Of a stretch of DNA of 64,000 nucleotides, positions 10,278 through 23,855 are shown piece by piece; positions within the stretch are counted from its first letter, which is position 1, and the number at the start of each line of letters is the position of its first letter. Both the position numbers and the translations under genes were made by a program. The stretch is from Neospora caninum Liverpool (Eukaryota; Apicomplexa; Conoidasida; Eucoccidiorida; Sarcocystidae), in contig NC_018390.1 of assembly GCF_000208865.1 (NCBI RefSeq), forward strand, positions 1,474,790 through 1,538,789, read 5' to 3'. The notes beneath the pieces are model-generated. The model was given only the letters and a program-made list of their open reading frames with translations, had not been told where the DNA came from and did no database searches.

Positions 10278-13200
10278 CTAGAAGGGTGACTGGCAAAGGG
10301 GGCAGTTGGTTTTTCTGGCGGTGCGAAACCAGCGATAGATGCATTCGGCATGGAATTTGTATTTGCATGTGGGGCACATTTTCTTGGGGAGGGAGCGGTG
10401 TTGGGGGTGAACCACGGAGTAGCAGATGGGGCAGTCTTCCAGGCCGTCGAAGAAGTGTCGAAGATTCGCAGCCCAGACAAACAGCCCCGCGGCCAGGCAG
10501 GAGCGATTCATCGCGCCAAAGGCGGCGAGGATCCACCGGCTGCTGCGACTCTTGGGGACGCCTGAGAAAGAGAAAGCAAAAAGAAGGCTAGTGCTCTTGC
10601 AAGCGATCCACGGAGAGAGAGACAAGAACGGCTAAAGAAAAGTGACGCGTGCCGAAACAAAAACGAGGAACGAAACTGACAAGGAGACTGAGCCTGCCGG
10701 GATGTGCCACGGGTAAGCTACAGATGGCAGAGGACACGTGGAGAAACACGTGAAGACCACAAACCGGTCGAATCCATAACTGAGTTTGAAAGCATATTGA
10801 TGAAGATATACACGTAGAAAAGTACAGAAATGTATATGTATATATATATATATATATATAGGCATATGTATGAGTGGACGTAAGCATTCACATCGGTATC
10901 GAGTTGTTAGCAAACGCATCGACTTTATATAGAGGCCGGTGAGAGGAGAAATGCGGAAGAGACGAAAGCAGAGAACTGCGTGGAAGAGCATAGGGCCAGC
11001 AAGCGAGTCAAAGCCTCCGGGTCAGCAGCACGAACGCGGGACTGGAAGAGCGACGAGATGGTGACAGAGAAGAAGCGAGGACGCAAGGGAGAAAGGAGTA
11101 AGGGCCAGGCAGGAGACAGAGACACAAAGTGACAAGGCGAGAGAAGACAGGGGTAAAATACCGAGACACCCGCAACAGAGGGAGGGGGGTCGTTGGAGGA
11201 CGAGGAAAGGGAAATCCGCCCGGAGAACGACAGCGCGTCGGTTCCTTTCGCTACAACGGGTCTCACCGGGAATGCGATCTAAATCCAGATGAGGTTGGAT
11301 CTTTTGCAGAGGGAAATTTTTGGCAAACAGGACATTCAACGTCACCGAAATCTCGCCCTTCTCGTCTCGGTAGGTCACCGCGAGGTCTTTCTGGCGGCCG
11401 TCGAAATGCAGAGACAAGTCGAAGGAGTTTGCGAGTTTCGAAGCCTCGCGCACCTCCTTCCGCATAAGCCTGAAGAGGCAGACAACGCCAGAGAATGCCA
11501 CAGCGCGCAAGGGGGGAGACACACGGTCAGAGTCTCACGCTTGCTGGTAGGCGCAGCCGTTCTAGGGAGGGGACGAGATGAAGAACACACTGTTGAGAGG
11601 GCCCATCAACCTCCAGGACAGCCGAGAAACGCAACACAGCAAGGGACACAGGGGCGAAGACCTGAGATAGAGCAGAAGCAAGGGATGAACGCAAAACTGA
11701 GTGAGGCGCACTCCTCGTCAAACCCCTCCTGGCAGAGAGACAGAACAGAAGAGAAAAGCAGGAAGGGAGCAAAAACGCCTCGAAGACAGTGGAAAGACAA
11801 AACACGGGGAACCCTCCCAAAAGATATTGAAAGGCAAGAAAAACACCTCGATGACATCGCCAACTGTTTCCTACCGAGAGGAGACGTAGGTTTCAGTGAA
11901 GAGCTCCAGTTCCCTCCGAGCTCGGCCGTTGCGGCAGCGTGTCCAAATGCGCCGAACGGCCTCTGAGAAAACCGAAAGGCGGAGAGAATCCAAGTACCAC
12001 ATCAAAAAGGAGACAGAACCACAGGGATCAGGAACGCGACCAGAACTGCGAAACTACACCTGCCTCTGAATTGCTTCCTCTCTACATTTATCTCTGCATG
12101 CAAGGATAAGCCGGAGTGCAACCCTGTGGGCGGGGACGATGGCAGCGAAAAACAGAATGCCACCTTACTCGGAGAGGACGCACATTTGCACATTCTCCCG
12201 CATACATAAAAGTAACGCGTATGCTCCTAAATGCATATGTAGATGTATATATATATATATATATATGTATCTGTCTAGTAGTCTGCCACTCGAGCACTCT
12301 AAATCTGACAACCTCCGTCAATCGAAATCTATATCTGTCTGTGTCAAAGTATCAGTTGCCGTACCGGGGTTGACTTGCAGGAGAAGGTAGTAGACGTGGG
12401 CTGCGAGTAGCCAGAGAAAAGATCGATTTGCCACGTCCCATACAACGCCTTGGAGAGGCAAATCCTGAAGCATCGACGCGTCGGTTTCCTTCTCGTCTGT
12501 TCGTCTCTCGGCCGCGGAGCTCTGCTGTCCTTCTCTGGCGATGTACTCCCTCCAGTCTCGCTCGAGCCAGACGGAGTCGCCTTCTTCCGCAGTGAGGTCG
12601 GGGAGAGATTTCGGACTTGCCAGCGGTTTCGAGAAACGGTCGTGCCCCGCCTGCGACGCTCCTGATTTCCCAGAGAGACGAGTCTCTTCGAGGCGCGGAG
12701 CCCCCAGCCATCGGGCGACACTCGCCGGCGTCACATGAGCCGAAGGAGACAGCGAAGACGCGGAGGGCGCGCTGGGAGGTTGCGAGGTCGGGAGGGAGAC
12801 CGCAGAGAGGAAGGACCGCAAGCAAGTTAACTCTTGGGGCGGAAAGCGTCGGGTCTCCGAGGTCAGTTGAAGAAGGGTGACAAAGAGCAGTTCAACGAGG
12901 CCCTGAACGAGCGACATTTCCGTCACATCTGGAAGCAACTGACACGCCGCGCAAGCGCAGAAGGGTGCGGACGAGGCCGGCGAGGCGCCTGGAGAGAAGA
13001 CCTCGAGCGCGAGGGGCGAGAAGGCAGACAGAGAGACGAGGTGGCGGTAGAGAGACGAAGACGGAGAGAAAGTGGAGTACGGAGGCGTCGCCTGGGTCAG
13101 GACTCTTCGCGCACGTGCGGCCTGCGACGGAGGCGTTTGCATCAGCAGCTGGAGATACGGGACACAGGCGCGTTGCTGCGCGGCTTCACTCGCCTTCTCT

Positions 13201-16200
13201 CCGTTTTCCGCTGTCTCCGTGTCTGGCGTAGGCGCCGCGCCGCCATCCGCTTCCCACGCCTCCGCGTCAGTTCCGGAAGCGAGCGAGAGAAGCGAGGGCA
13301 AAATGATCACCCATCCCCGCAGCCCGAGAGCGATGTCTTCGAGGGTCTGTTCTCTCTCGCGTTCGCGCGGTGCGTTCTCGCTGTTTTCACACGTTTCGTC
13401 TTCGTTCAGAGAGCCAGAGGGGAACGAACCGCGTCTCTCAGGCGCCTTGCCTCCCCTGTGCTCGTCGCGGCCGTGCGCCGCGAGGGCGAGCGCACAGCTC
13501 GCGTCTCGGAACGTTTCGAGCAGTTGCGCGGCGAGCATGCGCCCGGTGAAAATCTGCATCAGCCAGCCGAGAATCGCCGTTCCTTCCTCGGCCGGAGAGA
13601 GGCCGAACGTCAAACGCGACTGGGAAGAAGACGGCGAGGGATGCCTGCACTGATCCTTGTCTCTTCCGTCCACGCCGTGGATTGCCTCCCCCTGCGGCGC
13701 CTCCGTACGCGCGGGGCCGCGTGTTCGCGCGAACTTGCCACGCTTCTCTCTCTCATCTCTCGAGCCGTCTGCCGCCTCGACAGCCTGCAACACGTCTTGC
13801 ACAATTTGTGCCTCTTCACGTTCCGTTGCATCTGCTCCGCCAGAATCTGTGCTCGCCGACTTCGGATCGGCCGTGTTCGACAACAAACGCCGGAGTCGCC
13901 CCACCAACGACTGGGGCCCGTCCGAGGAGTCTCCAGGAGACGCCAGCGGCGACGAGGCGCCTGTAGACGCCGCGCGCGCCTTGCCAACAATCCTGCTCTC
14001 CTCCTCATCTCCGTTTTCCCCCTGCACGGCGCGTTCTTCCTCGTCTTCGATCGACTCCTCGGGCCCTCCCCGCGTCTCCCTGTCGGAGTCCGAGTCGTCG
14101 GCAGCGTGCGAGGAAGCCCGATCTAGCGACAGATCAAAGCGCTGAAGAAGATGCTTCACTTGCTGCAGAGACACTGGACGTGGGGCACAAAGACAAGACA
14201 GGGCTTCTGTCGAGCCCAGACAGTCGCAGATGTCAGATGCGGCGAGGAGAGAAAACGCCTCGCCGAAGAAGTCTCCGCGACAAACACACGAGGGAGGCGA
14301 CCGCTCGCCAGATGCGGTGTCTCCTTTCTCTCTCGGCCTTGGCCTGCGTCCCTCGCCTGCTGTCTCTGTGGGGTGGGCCGATCGGAGAAACGGTGGAAAG
14401 ACGCTCGTCTGCCCGAGCGGCTGCGAGAACCAGGGGTACCGCCGGAGACAGCTGACGATGTTCGCCTGAATCGGGCTCCGGCGACACCCAAGAAGCGCGC
14501 CACAGATGCGCGCCGCGACTGCGGATGGCAGCAAGGGGTTGGGCCCCGCGCCGCCAGGGCCAGCGGATCCCGGCCCCGTCGCCGGAGAGCCCCCAGACAA
14601 GTCCAGGGCGTCGCAGAAAAGCCGAAGGAGGCGGCAAGTCGCGTCGTCATAGAACTGAGAACAGAAGGCGCTGGAAACCCGCTGCGGCCCGCAGCGCGCA
14701 AAGGAGATCTTCGACCGGACCAGAGGAGCAGAAGCCGCACGCGAGAGAGAAGAGGAAACGCTGACGAGTGGTCCTCCTGCTTCGTGCATGCGCACAGCTT
14801 CATCGTAGAGAACGGCCAGCCGAACAGAGAGTGCCAGGAGACGCAGCCAGCGAGCTTGACTCTCCGAGGGAGAAAAGGCCTCTTTCCCGTCTCCGTTGCT
14901 GGCCCGCTCCGGACCGCGTGACTCCGAGAGCCAGGGCGACGCCCCCAGGAGGCTCAACGACAGAGAGAAGATTTGCGCGACAGCGGCCATTCTCCGCGGA
15001 GGGAGGCAGTCGCTCTGCTCGCCTCGGCCCGTTGCTGTCTCTCGGTTTCGTCTACCCTCGCGTTCCTGTCGATTTGTCTCCTCCAGCACCGACACGGCGA
15101 GGCAAAGAGCCTCCGAGAGAAACGCCGCGTCACTCATTTCTTCTTCTCCCTCGGGCACCTCTGTTTCGGATTCAGGTCCGGCCTCGTCTCCATGCCCGTC
15201 ACGCGCCTCCAGGGCGCTGAGGAGGAGACGCAGGCCGCAGGCTGCGTCAACAGCCTCCAGCGTTTTCCACGCCAGATAGAGCCGTCGGGGGCCTGGAGTG
15301 TCTCCATTTCTGTCACCTTCGCATCCCTCCGCTTCCTCGCAACTTCGCATCCGACTCACTTTGCCTTCTCCCTCTTCGCCTACTCCTTGCAAGTCTCCGG
15401 ACTCCCCCACTGGGGAGTGCAGACCGCGCTGATGCTGGGAAAGAAGAGATTTTTGAACGGCAGGCAGCAGCGCTCGGCGCGTGTATCGGAGCGACACGCA
15501 TTGGCGACGCACCTCGGTTTCGCGTTCAAGGAGCGAGGAAAGGAAATCTCTGCTCGCATCTCCTTCCTCGCCAGGTTCGCCTCGAAGCGGCTGAAGCGAC
15601 GGAGGAAGACTTGCGTCCTGAGCCGCCGCCCCCAACGCCTTGCCGACGGAAGCGACGGTCATCAAGGCCGACCCTAGACCTGTCAGAATGCGCGCGAGAG
15701 CGCCTTCCCTTTCCGCCCTTCCGAACTCAGCAGAGGCGTCTGGCGAAGGATCCAAGCACGCGCGGGCTGTTTGCTCCTCGAAAAGACCGGCAGGTCGCGG
15801 GGTGTGAGCTGTGGAGAAGACTTGGCGCGAATCCGCCGCGGTCTCTGTCCTGGAGCGAAGCAGAGACAGGAGCGCGGTCTGCGCGTGGAATCGATCGAGA
15901 AGGAAGACGTGCGTGTTATCCACTTCGTCGAGTAGATGCAGCAGAGATGCACGCGTTTCATCTTCTTTGTCGTCTCGGGCGGGCCAGGCGAGGAAGCACG
16001 AGCCGAGAGAGCGAAGGAAATCCTGGAGCGCATCGGTGACCACATGAACGGCCAGGGCGCTCGCGTAAGACGGGAGAGAAGAGACAGCGTCTTGGTTTCT
16101 GTTGACGTTTGGTCGCTCTTCGCTATCTGCCGCCAGGTCGCCGTCTTCAGTCGCCAGCGATTGACCCACGATCAAATCACGTTCCGACCGCTTTCGAGTC

Positions 16201-19200
16201 TCACGCGTCACCTCCAAACTGGCGTCGAGAAGCCATCTGAGGACCTGGAAGGCCGTCCGAAGAGCCTTCGGGCCCCGCGACGTTGGAGCCCACGCACCGG
16301 TCGCGGCTGGGGGCACCGGCGGCGGGGCCGGGGCTCGGCTCTCGGCGCCTCGTGATGGGACTGAAGCAGAGCGCGGCGCCTCACGAGTAGACACCCCCGA
16401 GAAAAGGAGGAAACATCGCAGCGCGCTGGAGATGGCGGAGCGAAGCATGCATGGGCCGACGGCGGAGGCGACTCCAGGCGACGCGGCGGTGACGGAAGGA
16501 GACACCTGTCTCTCTTCGATTCGCTCGTCTGAGACAGGCGTGAGGCCGCGCTGTTCGCCCTCTGTCTCACAGCACCAGAGCAACCGCCAGAAGAACAAGG
16601 CAAACAAAGAGGAGGAAGGGAGCGCAGCCGACGAGCCTGACGGCCTTTCGTTTGCCGCGCAAATCCGTCCTAGAATCTCCGGCGGAGGCAGCGTGCCGGC
16701 ACCTCCAGAGAGAAGCGTGGAAACGAGGGCGGGCATGGCCAAGTCTAGGAGGCTTCCTGTTCTCTCTCGCCTCCGAAGGAAAGAAAAGGAAGGAGGAAAA
16801 ATCAATGCGAAAGGAGACGAGGGAGCCACGGGCGTAAACCGATCTGGGTTTGCGTCCGAGTTGAGCTCTTGCTCTCCTACAGCGGCGGCAGCTCGACTGG
16901 CGAGAGAAGAGACACCTAACTCACGTTCGACGGAGACACGGGAGGAGGCGAGAAGTAGAAGAAGAAGGAGCTCAACATGCCCCGCTTCTCGCGACCTTTC
17001 GCCTGCCTGCAAGAGATGGGGTGTAAGAAGGAAAACGGGGGAAGGCGCCTCGACACTATGCCTTTCTCTGTTCTCCTTCCCATCAGCAAGGGAGGCATCT
17101 CGCGCTCCGTCGTCTGTGTCTCCAGTGGAGACAGGTGTGGTGGCGGGAACCGCGGAAGCAGAGAGATCATGCGAGAGAGAGGCGCATGCAGAACCGCCGA
17201 GAGACCACCACGCATCTAGGAAGGCGACGAAGCACGCATGCGTGAGGGCGCACCGACCCAGCTCGAAAACGTTGAGGTTCTCCGCACGTTCTGGAAGGGA
17301 CAGCGGCGCGGCAACTCTCAACGAGGAGACACAGGCCGAAAGGTGACCACGCAGTTCGCCCTTCGCCTGCGGCTGCTCGCCGGGAGTCGCCGGGTGTAGG
17401 GGGCTCGCCTGCACAGCGGGAAGAAGCGTCGAGCTGGCAGGAGACGAAGAGCCAGATTGTGGAGGAAGCGCGAGAGGAAGGCGAAGAAGATAGACGAGAA
17501 CATCCAAAGCTTGAGACATGGAAAACGGCGGCAAGGGCCCGGGCGTCAAACTGCCGGATGGATTCTCAACCGCGCGAGGCGAGAGTCGACGCACGAGAGG
17601 CCGTGCCAGGAGAACCAGGCACGCCGCCCACCTCTCCACGGTGACAGAGGAGGCCCGGAGGAAAAGAAGGCCGTTTTTGTAGCTGCCTCCCTCTCTTTCC
17701 ACTTTCTCTTCTGTGTCGGATTCTTTCTTCCGTTCCTCCTCCTTCGTTTCCTCCCTCTCTTCCCGGTCTTCCCTCGCTAGGGCGCAAGGCGTCAGAGCCG
17801 ACAGCTCGAAGAGGGGCGAGGACAGGAGACCCGAGGGGAAGACCAAGCAGGCGCGAAGCAGAGAGAGGAGCGCATCCAGGACGGCCGGCGGGAGGCGACT
17901 CAGCAGCGTCTCGAACATAGTTTCAAAGGAACACAGCGGCGGAGGGCGGCTGTCTTCAGCAAGATCAAGCGCGCCATACTGCAGAAGATGGAAGCCTACG
18001 AGGCCAGAGAGCCAGGCACTCAAAGCCGCAGAGGTCGAGGCCTGGGACGTGGAAGGAGACAGAGAGGAAGACGGCATGGTTTCTGACAGTGGCGATTCGG
18101 GAGCGGTCGGCATTCGACAAAGCAGGAGCGGCAGAACAACCTGGATGTTTAATGGAAGGAGAAGATGAAGCAGTTCTCCTGCGGTGCGCGCGGAAGCTTC
18201 CCACCAGGGGCGAAAGATCTGGGAACTCTCCCCGTCACAGCCAAGCGCCGTCCAGGAGGACGAGGAACACAGAGCCCCTTTCGCCACTGAGTTTAACGCT
18301 TCTCGCGTGCGGTTCTGGCCGACGTACAGCCGATGTAAAGCCGCAACGCACGCCTGGGTTAAGCTGAGGAGGGCGTGCTCCGTCTTGAGAACAATCATTG
18401 GGGGCGCGAGACCTCGGCCTTCCCCGTCGTCTGCCGCACCTTCGCGCCGCGGAGTCGTTTGCACCGTTCCTCCGCTCGCGCGTAGCAGTGTCTCCTTGAC
18501 CAGTTCGACGTACTCAGGGAGGAGCTCGCGCGTGGCTAGCTGGAGGAGCCGCGACCGCGTTGGGCTCCAGACAGGGGCCCCGTCATTCGCAGGCACCTCC
18601 GGCGCGACGCCGAGCGGCGCAGAAAGCACCAAGGGCGCCGAGGCGAGGAGACTCCTTTCAAGGGCGACATCGAAGTTGATGGCGGCTGTCCCCTCTGCAT
18701 CGGATTCTGTGGAACCCCGCAGACTTGTGCGAAGCCCGTACACACCCGCGGCCTCTTCCGTCCGTTCTTCTCTCGGCGTCTCCTGCGTGCACGTCGTCTG
18801 GTGTCCAACCTCGCCTGCTCGAGCGCTCGACGCATGCACGGCCTTCCACAGGCGATGCAACAGCCCAAGAACAAGAGCCTGGTGTATGAAGAGCGCGGAC
18901 CTTTCTGCACGCCTGCGAGAAGGCGACGCTGTGGAGTTCTCGTCTCGTGGCTCCACGGCAGTGTGGCGGTCTTCCGAGGCGGAAGGAAGAAGCAGCGAGA
19001 CAAGGGGTCGCCACGCTTCCACGAAGTCGCTGAGACTTCGCGGAGAACTCTCACGACCTCGGGAACCCGGCTTATCGCATACACGCCCTCTGAGTTTCCT
19101 GAAAAGAGGAAGAAGAAGGTCGTCTACGACGAGACGCGCGAGCTGCCACTGGGCCCCGATGGAGGCCAAGCGCTCTCGATCGGAGATGTTCCCCGCAGTC

Positions 19201-22200
19201 GCCCCGCCGCTCGCCTCTCCTTCCTCGCTTCGTCGCCTCGGCTCCGATCCGCCACTCGTCTCGCCCCAGAGCAGGGCTGTATGCGCGACGCAGTTTCGAA
19301 CCAGCGAGGCGAGGAGATGAACGACACCCTCTGGCGGTTCGACGTCTCCTCTCTTTCCGATCTGTCGCTTCGCGCCCAAAAGGAGACCCAGGGAAACGCG
19401 GCTTTCCTCGATTTCCAGCGCCGTTTCGTCGTGCCTCGCGTGCAACCCCCGCTGACCGCCTTCGCTGCCCCCGAGGCCAGCAGCCCCGCCCCACTTTGCG
19501 GTCACGTCGAAGAACAGGCGCAGGGTCTGGACCACCTCGCGGATGAAGTCTGTGTCCCAGCTGTCCACAGTCTGCGTCGCGTCAGCCGTTCCTTCTTTGA
19601 TCGCTTCTGGGTCTCCGCTTTGACGCAGGCAGGACGCGCCGGGCGCCTGATCTTTGGTGCGAAGCAAAGCCTTCAGGGTGCACAGGAGCGACGACACCGC
19701 GAAGGCACGGAGGCCTTGCATGCTTGCGGCAAAGACCGACAACGAATCCTCCGTAGTCCCACAGCCAGACGTGCCGCAGAGCGCCGAAGCTGAGGCGGCA
19801 GAAGGCGCTGAGGCGCCTGCGCTTCTGGATGCCGCGGGAGTCGCCTCGGCGAGTGCAGCGAAGACCGGAATGAGGGAGTCTCGAACGAAACGAAGGGCGG
19901 TGAAGCCGCTGTCGCGTTCCGCGTCCGAGGGCGGCTCCGGCGAAGTCGTGACGGATGCAGCAGCGAGAAGGTGGTGCACGTGATCTGCCGTGCACTGGAG
20001 AAGCGGCGAGAGCGCCAAGTCGGCAGCGCCGGACAGGTCCCGTCTGAACACCTCGGCGACAAACCAGCGAAGCAGGAGCGGCAGGGAGACACGATACAGT
20101 TCCCTTTCGTCTTCACGGTACCAGAAAAATGCGCCTTGATCAGCGCCCAATTCACGTCTAGGTCGTTGCGACGTCGCGCCTTCCCTGGCCCCGCCGTTTT
20201 CCCGTTTTCCTGCCGCGCTCTCTACGTCCGCGCCCGCGCACAGCTGCCGGGGAGGCGGCGTGCGGGGGCCCGTATTTTGGCCTTGAACAGGCAGGAAGAG
20301 AAGACACAGAGGTACCGTCACAGCCCGTGCAACGGCGAGTCGGAGGAGCCTGAAATCCTCCTCGCTGAGAAGAGAGGCCTCGCTGGCGCCGAGCGCAGCG
20401 GCCGAGAGAGACGGAAAAGCGTTAGGGCCAGCATCGACAGAAGCGGCAGAAAAGGACGGCGATGTCGCGGAGGGCTGCATGCGACCGTCTGGGTCGCGGC
20501 CGGCGAGGAGCGGAAGAATACGTTTCTGAAGCAGGAAGAGAAGAACCGTGAAATGCGAGGTCAGAAGGGCGCGCGCGCCGGCGTGCGGGACGGCGAGCGA
20601 CCGAGCGGAAACCGAGGGTCCTGCGGAGCCCCAGGAACCTTCCTCGTCTCCGACGCGTTGTTTGTCATGCTTCGCGCCTTCGCGCCGATGACCGGCCTCA
20701 GTGCCAGCGTCTGCCGCCTCGCCGCCTTTCGCCTTGTGCGCCTTCTTTCCTTCGTGCACTTGAGTGTCGCCTCTCCCTTCTTCGCGTCCTGCGTGAAGCG
20801 CCTCGCAGTTCGTCCCACCTTCATTCCCAGCCTCGTGCGAACTTCGCGCCTTGTCTTCGTTTCGCGGTTTGCCGCTCGCGACTCGCCCGTCAAGCTCCAG
20901 GCACGCGTGCGCACTCAGCGGACAGGCGTTGCAAAGAGACGCCCCGGGAGCCGAGGCGTCTCTGCCGGACTTGGCTTTCAGATTCGCCTCCCGCACGGCG
21001 ACAGCGGTCCCCACAAGCGGCAGAAGAAGCGAACAGTCCCCGAGAAGAGAGAACACAAACTGACGCCCCTCCTTGGCGCGCAGGAGAACGTCGCCAGGGA
21101 GCGCAGCGAGCAGAGGAAGGAGGCCGTCGTAGAAAGACGAAGACGACGCGTATCCTGAAGCCATAGAACGCAAAGTGAGGACGACGAGAAGGGTTGGTCA
21201 GCGGCGCGCGTAGCCGACCGTCGCGACTCTCTCTGCCCCTCGGCGCGCGAGCCAGACGCGCAGAGTGCGGCGCTCCCCGACACTTTGCTGTAACGGCGCC
21301 GTTGGTGCCTCGATCTCGTCGACAGGCATGCAGCCTCACAATACCGTGTGACAACGCGTGGGGATATATGTCAAACAGTTGTCCTTCCGTCGGCGGAGCT
21401 TGGGCGCCTGGCGCCGCTGTTTTCTACCCTACTTCCACACTCGCTTTAGAGTCGCTGCGCGTTGCGAGCTTTCTCTCTGTCTAGTCTTGATTGATGCCTT
21501 CGCAGCATTCCACAGGCTAGCTACAAATCGACTTTCTCCTTTTAAAACGGACTCGCAAGGTCCTACGTAAGAAGCCCGCCAAGTTCCGCGCCTCAGCGAC
21601 TCACCTCCATGCCGGATCGCAGCCAGGAGTTTCGGGAGCAACAGGCGGAGCTGTTGGGAAACCATGCTTTCGTACGCGCGCAGCACGTCTTGCTCGACTT
21701 CCCTCTCTTCTGCCGCTCGTCGATTCGCGTTCTTCTCCGCTTCCGACACAGACATGCCACCTGCGAGTTCCTTCCCGCTCGCACAAGCCGCGAGAGGTTG
21801 ACGCCGGACAGGGTTTCCACAGTGCGATAGGAGAAGCGTGACGATGCCCATGACGCGCGCAGATCCGCACTCTGCCTGGTCTCCTGTGGCAAGGCTCAGA
21901 TGCGCTGCAGAGTCGCCGTCGCCCGCAACTTCGCCACATTCTGTGCGCCCTTCGCGCGCGCGTCGGCCTTCCTCGGGCAGCCCCGCACGCGCCCTGGTGT
22001 CCCTGAGAGGCGCCGCGCTCCAGTACGTTGGCAGCCTCGCGGCGCAGAGCGGCCGATCCGCCAGGGCGCTGAAGACGGCGGAGACGAAGCTGCGAGGAAG
22101 GAGCGGAAAAGGGAACTCTGCATGCGCTGAAATGTAGGCCTCGTTCGCAGCCGCGGAACGGCTGTCGAATCCACGCCCTGGAGATGTTTCAGCCGCCGCA

Positions 22201-23855
22201 GAGGACGACGGAGAAGCGAGGCCAGCCGACCCCGCGAGGATCTGCTGGGTCTCGGCCCTCCGTTTCTCATCTTTCCTCGAGGCCGCTTTCTCGCGTTTCC
22301 CGCCCAGGAGGCCGAGAGAAGAGAAGACCGCTGCAGAGGCGAGCGGGGGCAACGGCAAGGGGATCCGCGCCTGCGCGAAGCTGCTGAGGAGCGAGTGAAG
22401 CGACGCGAGCGCTGCCTGCCGCACAGACAGGCGAAAGGCCGACGGGGCGAGGAAGCGAACGATGCTCGTGGAGTCGCCAGTAGAGAAAAGCGGCTCAAAG
22501 GCGTCTGCCCAGAGAACCATCAGACAGACGCGCTCTGCGTCAGCAGCGTTGGCGCCGGAGCCAGGAGGAGCGGAAGAAGAGAGAGGCTTCGACGTGTGTG
22601 TCGTGACGAGGAGGCGCACGAGGTGCCCGAGTGCGAGGAGGACGCAGGAGAGCGTGCGGTCGTAGCGGTCCTCTTCTTCGCCGGAGCGGGGCGTCCTGTT
22701 CTCCCCACTCTTCTTTTGCTGCGGCCCTTTGGTCCCATACACCAGCGCGCTCAGGCCTTTGGCGTCGCAGCCGAGCAGCTGGAAATACTCAGAAAAGAGA
22801 GCTTCTCTGCAGTGGTCAAACGCCGCAGCCAAACGCGCTCTGTCGCCCACAAATCCTCGAAACTCATTCGCACACGGGGGAGAAGAGGAGACAGGGGGAG
22901 CAGAGGAGACAGAGGAAGCAGGGGAGACAGAGGAAGAAGAGGAGACGGAGGAAGAAGATGGCGGAGACGAGGAGGCGGAGAAGGGGGGAAACGCGAAAGT
23001 CAGGGCTTCTTGCGCAGCCAGAGCGACTTCAGGGGCATCGTCATGGGAAGACGCCCACCAGAGGGGAAGCAGGGAGCGCAGATGAGGGCCGAGAAGTTTC
23101 CTCGCTCGCGAAGCAATGAGAGACAAACAGCGGTTGATTCCTGTGCGAATGCGACGCTCAGCGTCCCAGACTGCGAGCCGGCCGTAGACGTAAACGAACT
23201 GGGGCAGAATCGCCTCGGCAATCACCAGAAAGGCCTCGTCCGACAGGCGCGGCGAGGCGCAGGACGGCGAAGAAGCGAGATCTGAGGGAGACGATGAAGG
23301 CGACGACAGAGCAGGAGAGGCGAGCGACGAGGGCGCGGACGGCGCGCGCGAGGCCTGGAGTAGGAACTCGAGCTCTTGGAGGCCTTTGAGTCTCGTGACA
23401 GAATCCCGCTTTGTGAGTTTCACGAGCGCGCGGTGGATCTCGTCGATCTGTTCCTGTTCCGCTGCGTCTGCCTTCCTCCAGCTGGGACGCCCTCCAGCCC
23501 CGGCTTGCCCCGAAAACGCAGCAGGCGAGTCCCCGCGCCGCTCCCCATGGCGGCTTTTGCGCTCTGCCGGGGCCTGCGCAGAGGCCGCAAACGACGGAGA
23601 AGCCGCGCCGTCTTCTGGATCGTCTGTGGAGGCTGCCGAGGCAGTCGAGACGCGCGCAAAGTGCGCAAAGATGGCGGCGAGCTGTGTCGCGCCCCCTGAG
23701 GCTGCAGGCTCCGCCGCCGGAGACAGCGAAGTGACAAGATGGGCCGCGCGAGCGCTGGACGCTGCCTCGCCTCGAAGCTGATGCTTCAGTTGCTTGCCAC
23801 TCAACCGTTTGCCTCGGGAGGCAGATGGCTGGGAAGGCTTGTCTGCGGGCGCCAT
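10278..23855 (-). CDS. LTN1: Listerin (LTN1), RING E3 ubiquitin ligase of ribosome-associated quality control
   Basis: Five exons on the minus strand: 23855-21605, 21154-12365, 11962-11875, 11469-11267, 10561-10278 (3,871 residues). All donors are GT and acceptors AG, phases match, and the total is divisible by three. The ATG at 23855 is the first in-frame ATG, although the frame stays open for about 310 codons upstream. Residues about 143-166 (KLTKRDSVTRLKGLQELEFL) and the block following match the listerin N-terminal HEAT region. Exon 3 encodes VRRIW and TETYVSS, and exon 4 the RWD region (SVTLNVLFAKNFPLQKI). The last 51 residues are the listerin C4HC3 RING: CPIC, CPTC, KFHAEC, CPLC. In other eukaryotes listerin binds stalled 60S-peptidyl-tRNA with Rqc2/NEMF and ubiquitinates the nascent chain. 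Yeast and human forms have about 1,560 and 1,770 residues; here long Ser/Glu/Arg-rich insertions more than double the size. Exon 2 alone is 8,790 bases. Confidence 0.93.
10839..10860. repeat. (TA)n microsatellite in LTN1 intron 4
   Basis: Eleven TA units within the last LTN1 intron (11266-10562), away from both splice sites. Confidence 0.85.
12246..12266. repeat. (TA)n microsatellite in LTN1 intron 2
   Basis: About ten TA units in the intron between exon 2 (ending 12365) and exon 3 (starting 11962). Confidence 0.85.

Noticed and set aside
10278..10561. A free-standing small RING-finger protein
   Set aside because: The RING is the listerin C-terminus. Phases link it through two small exons to the large LTN1 exon, and the total coding length is a multiple of three.
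12834..14126. A 430-codon + strand open frame antisense to LTN1 (and others up to 395 codons at 19971-21158)
   Set aside because: Arg-rich composition, no family resemblance, and position opposite a real coding exon make these antisense shadows caused by GC bias.
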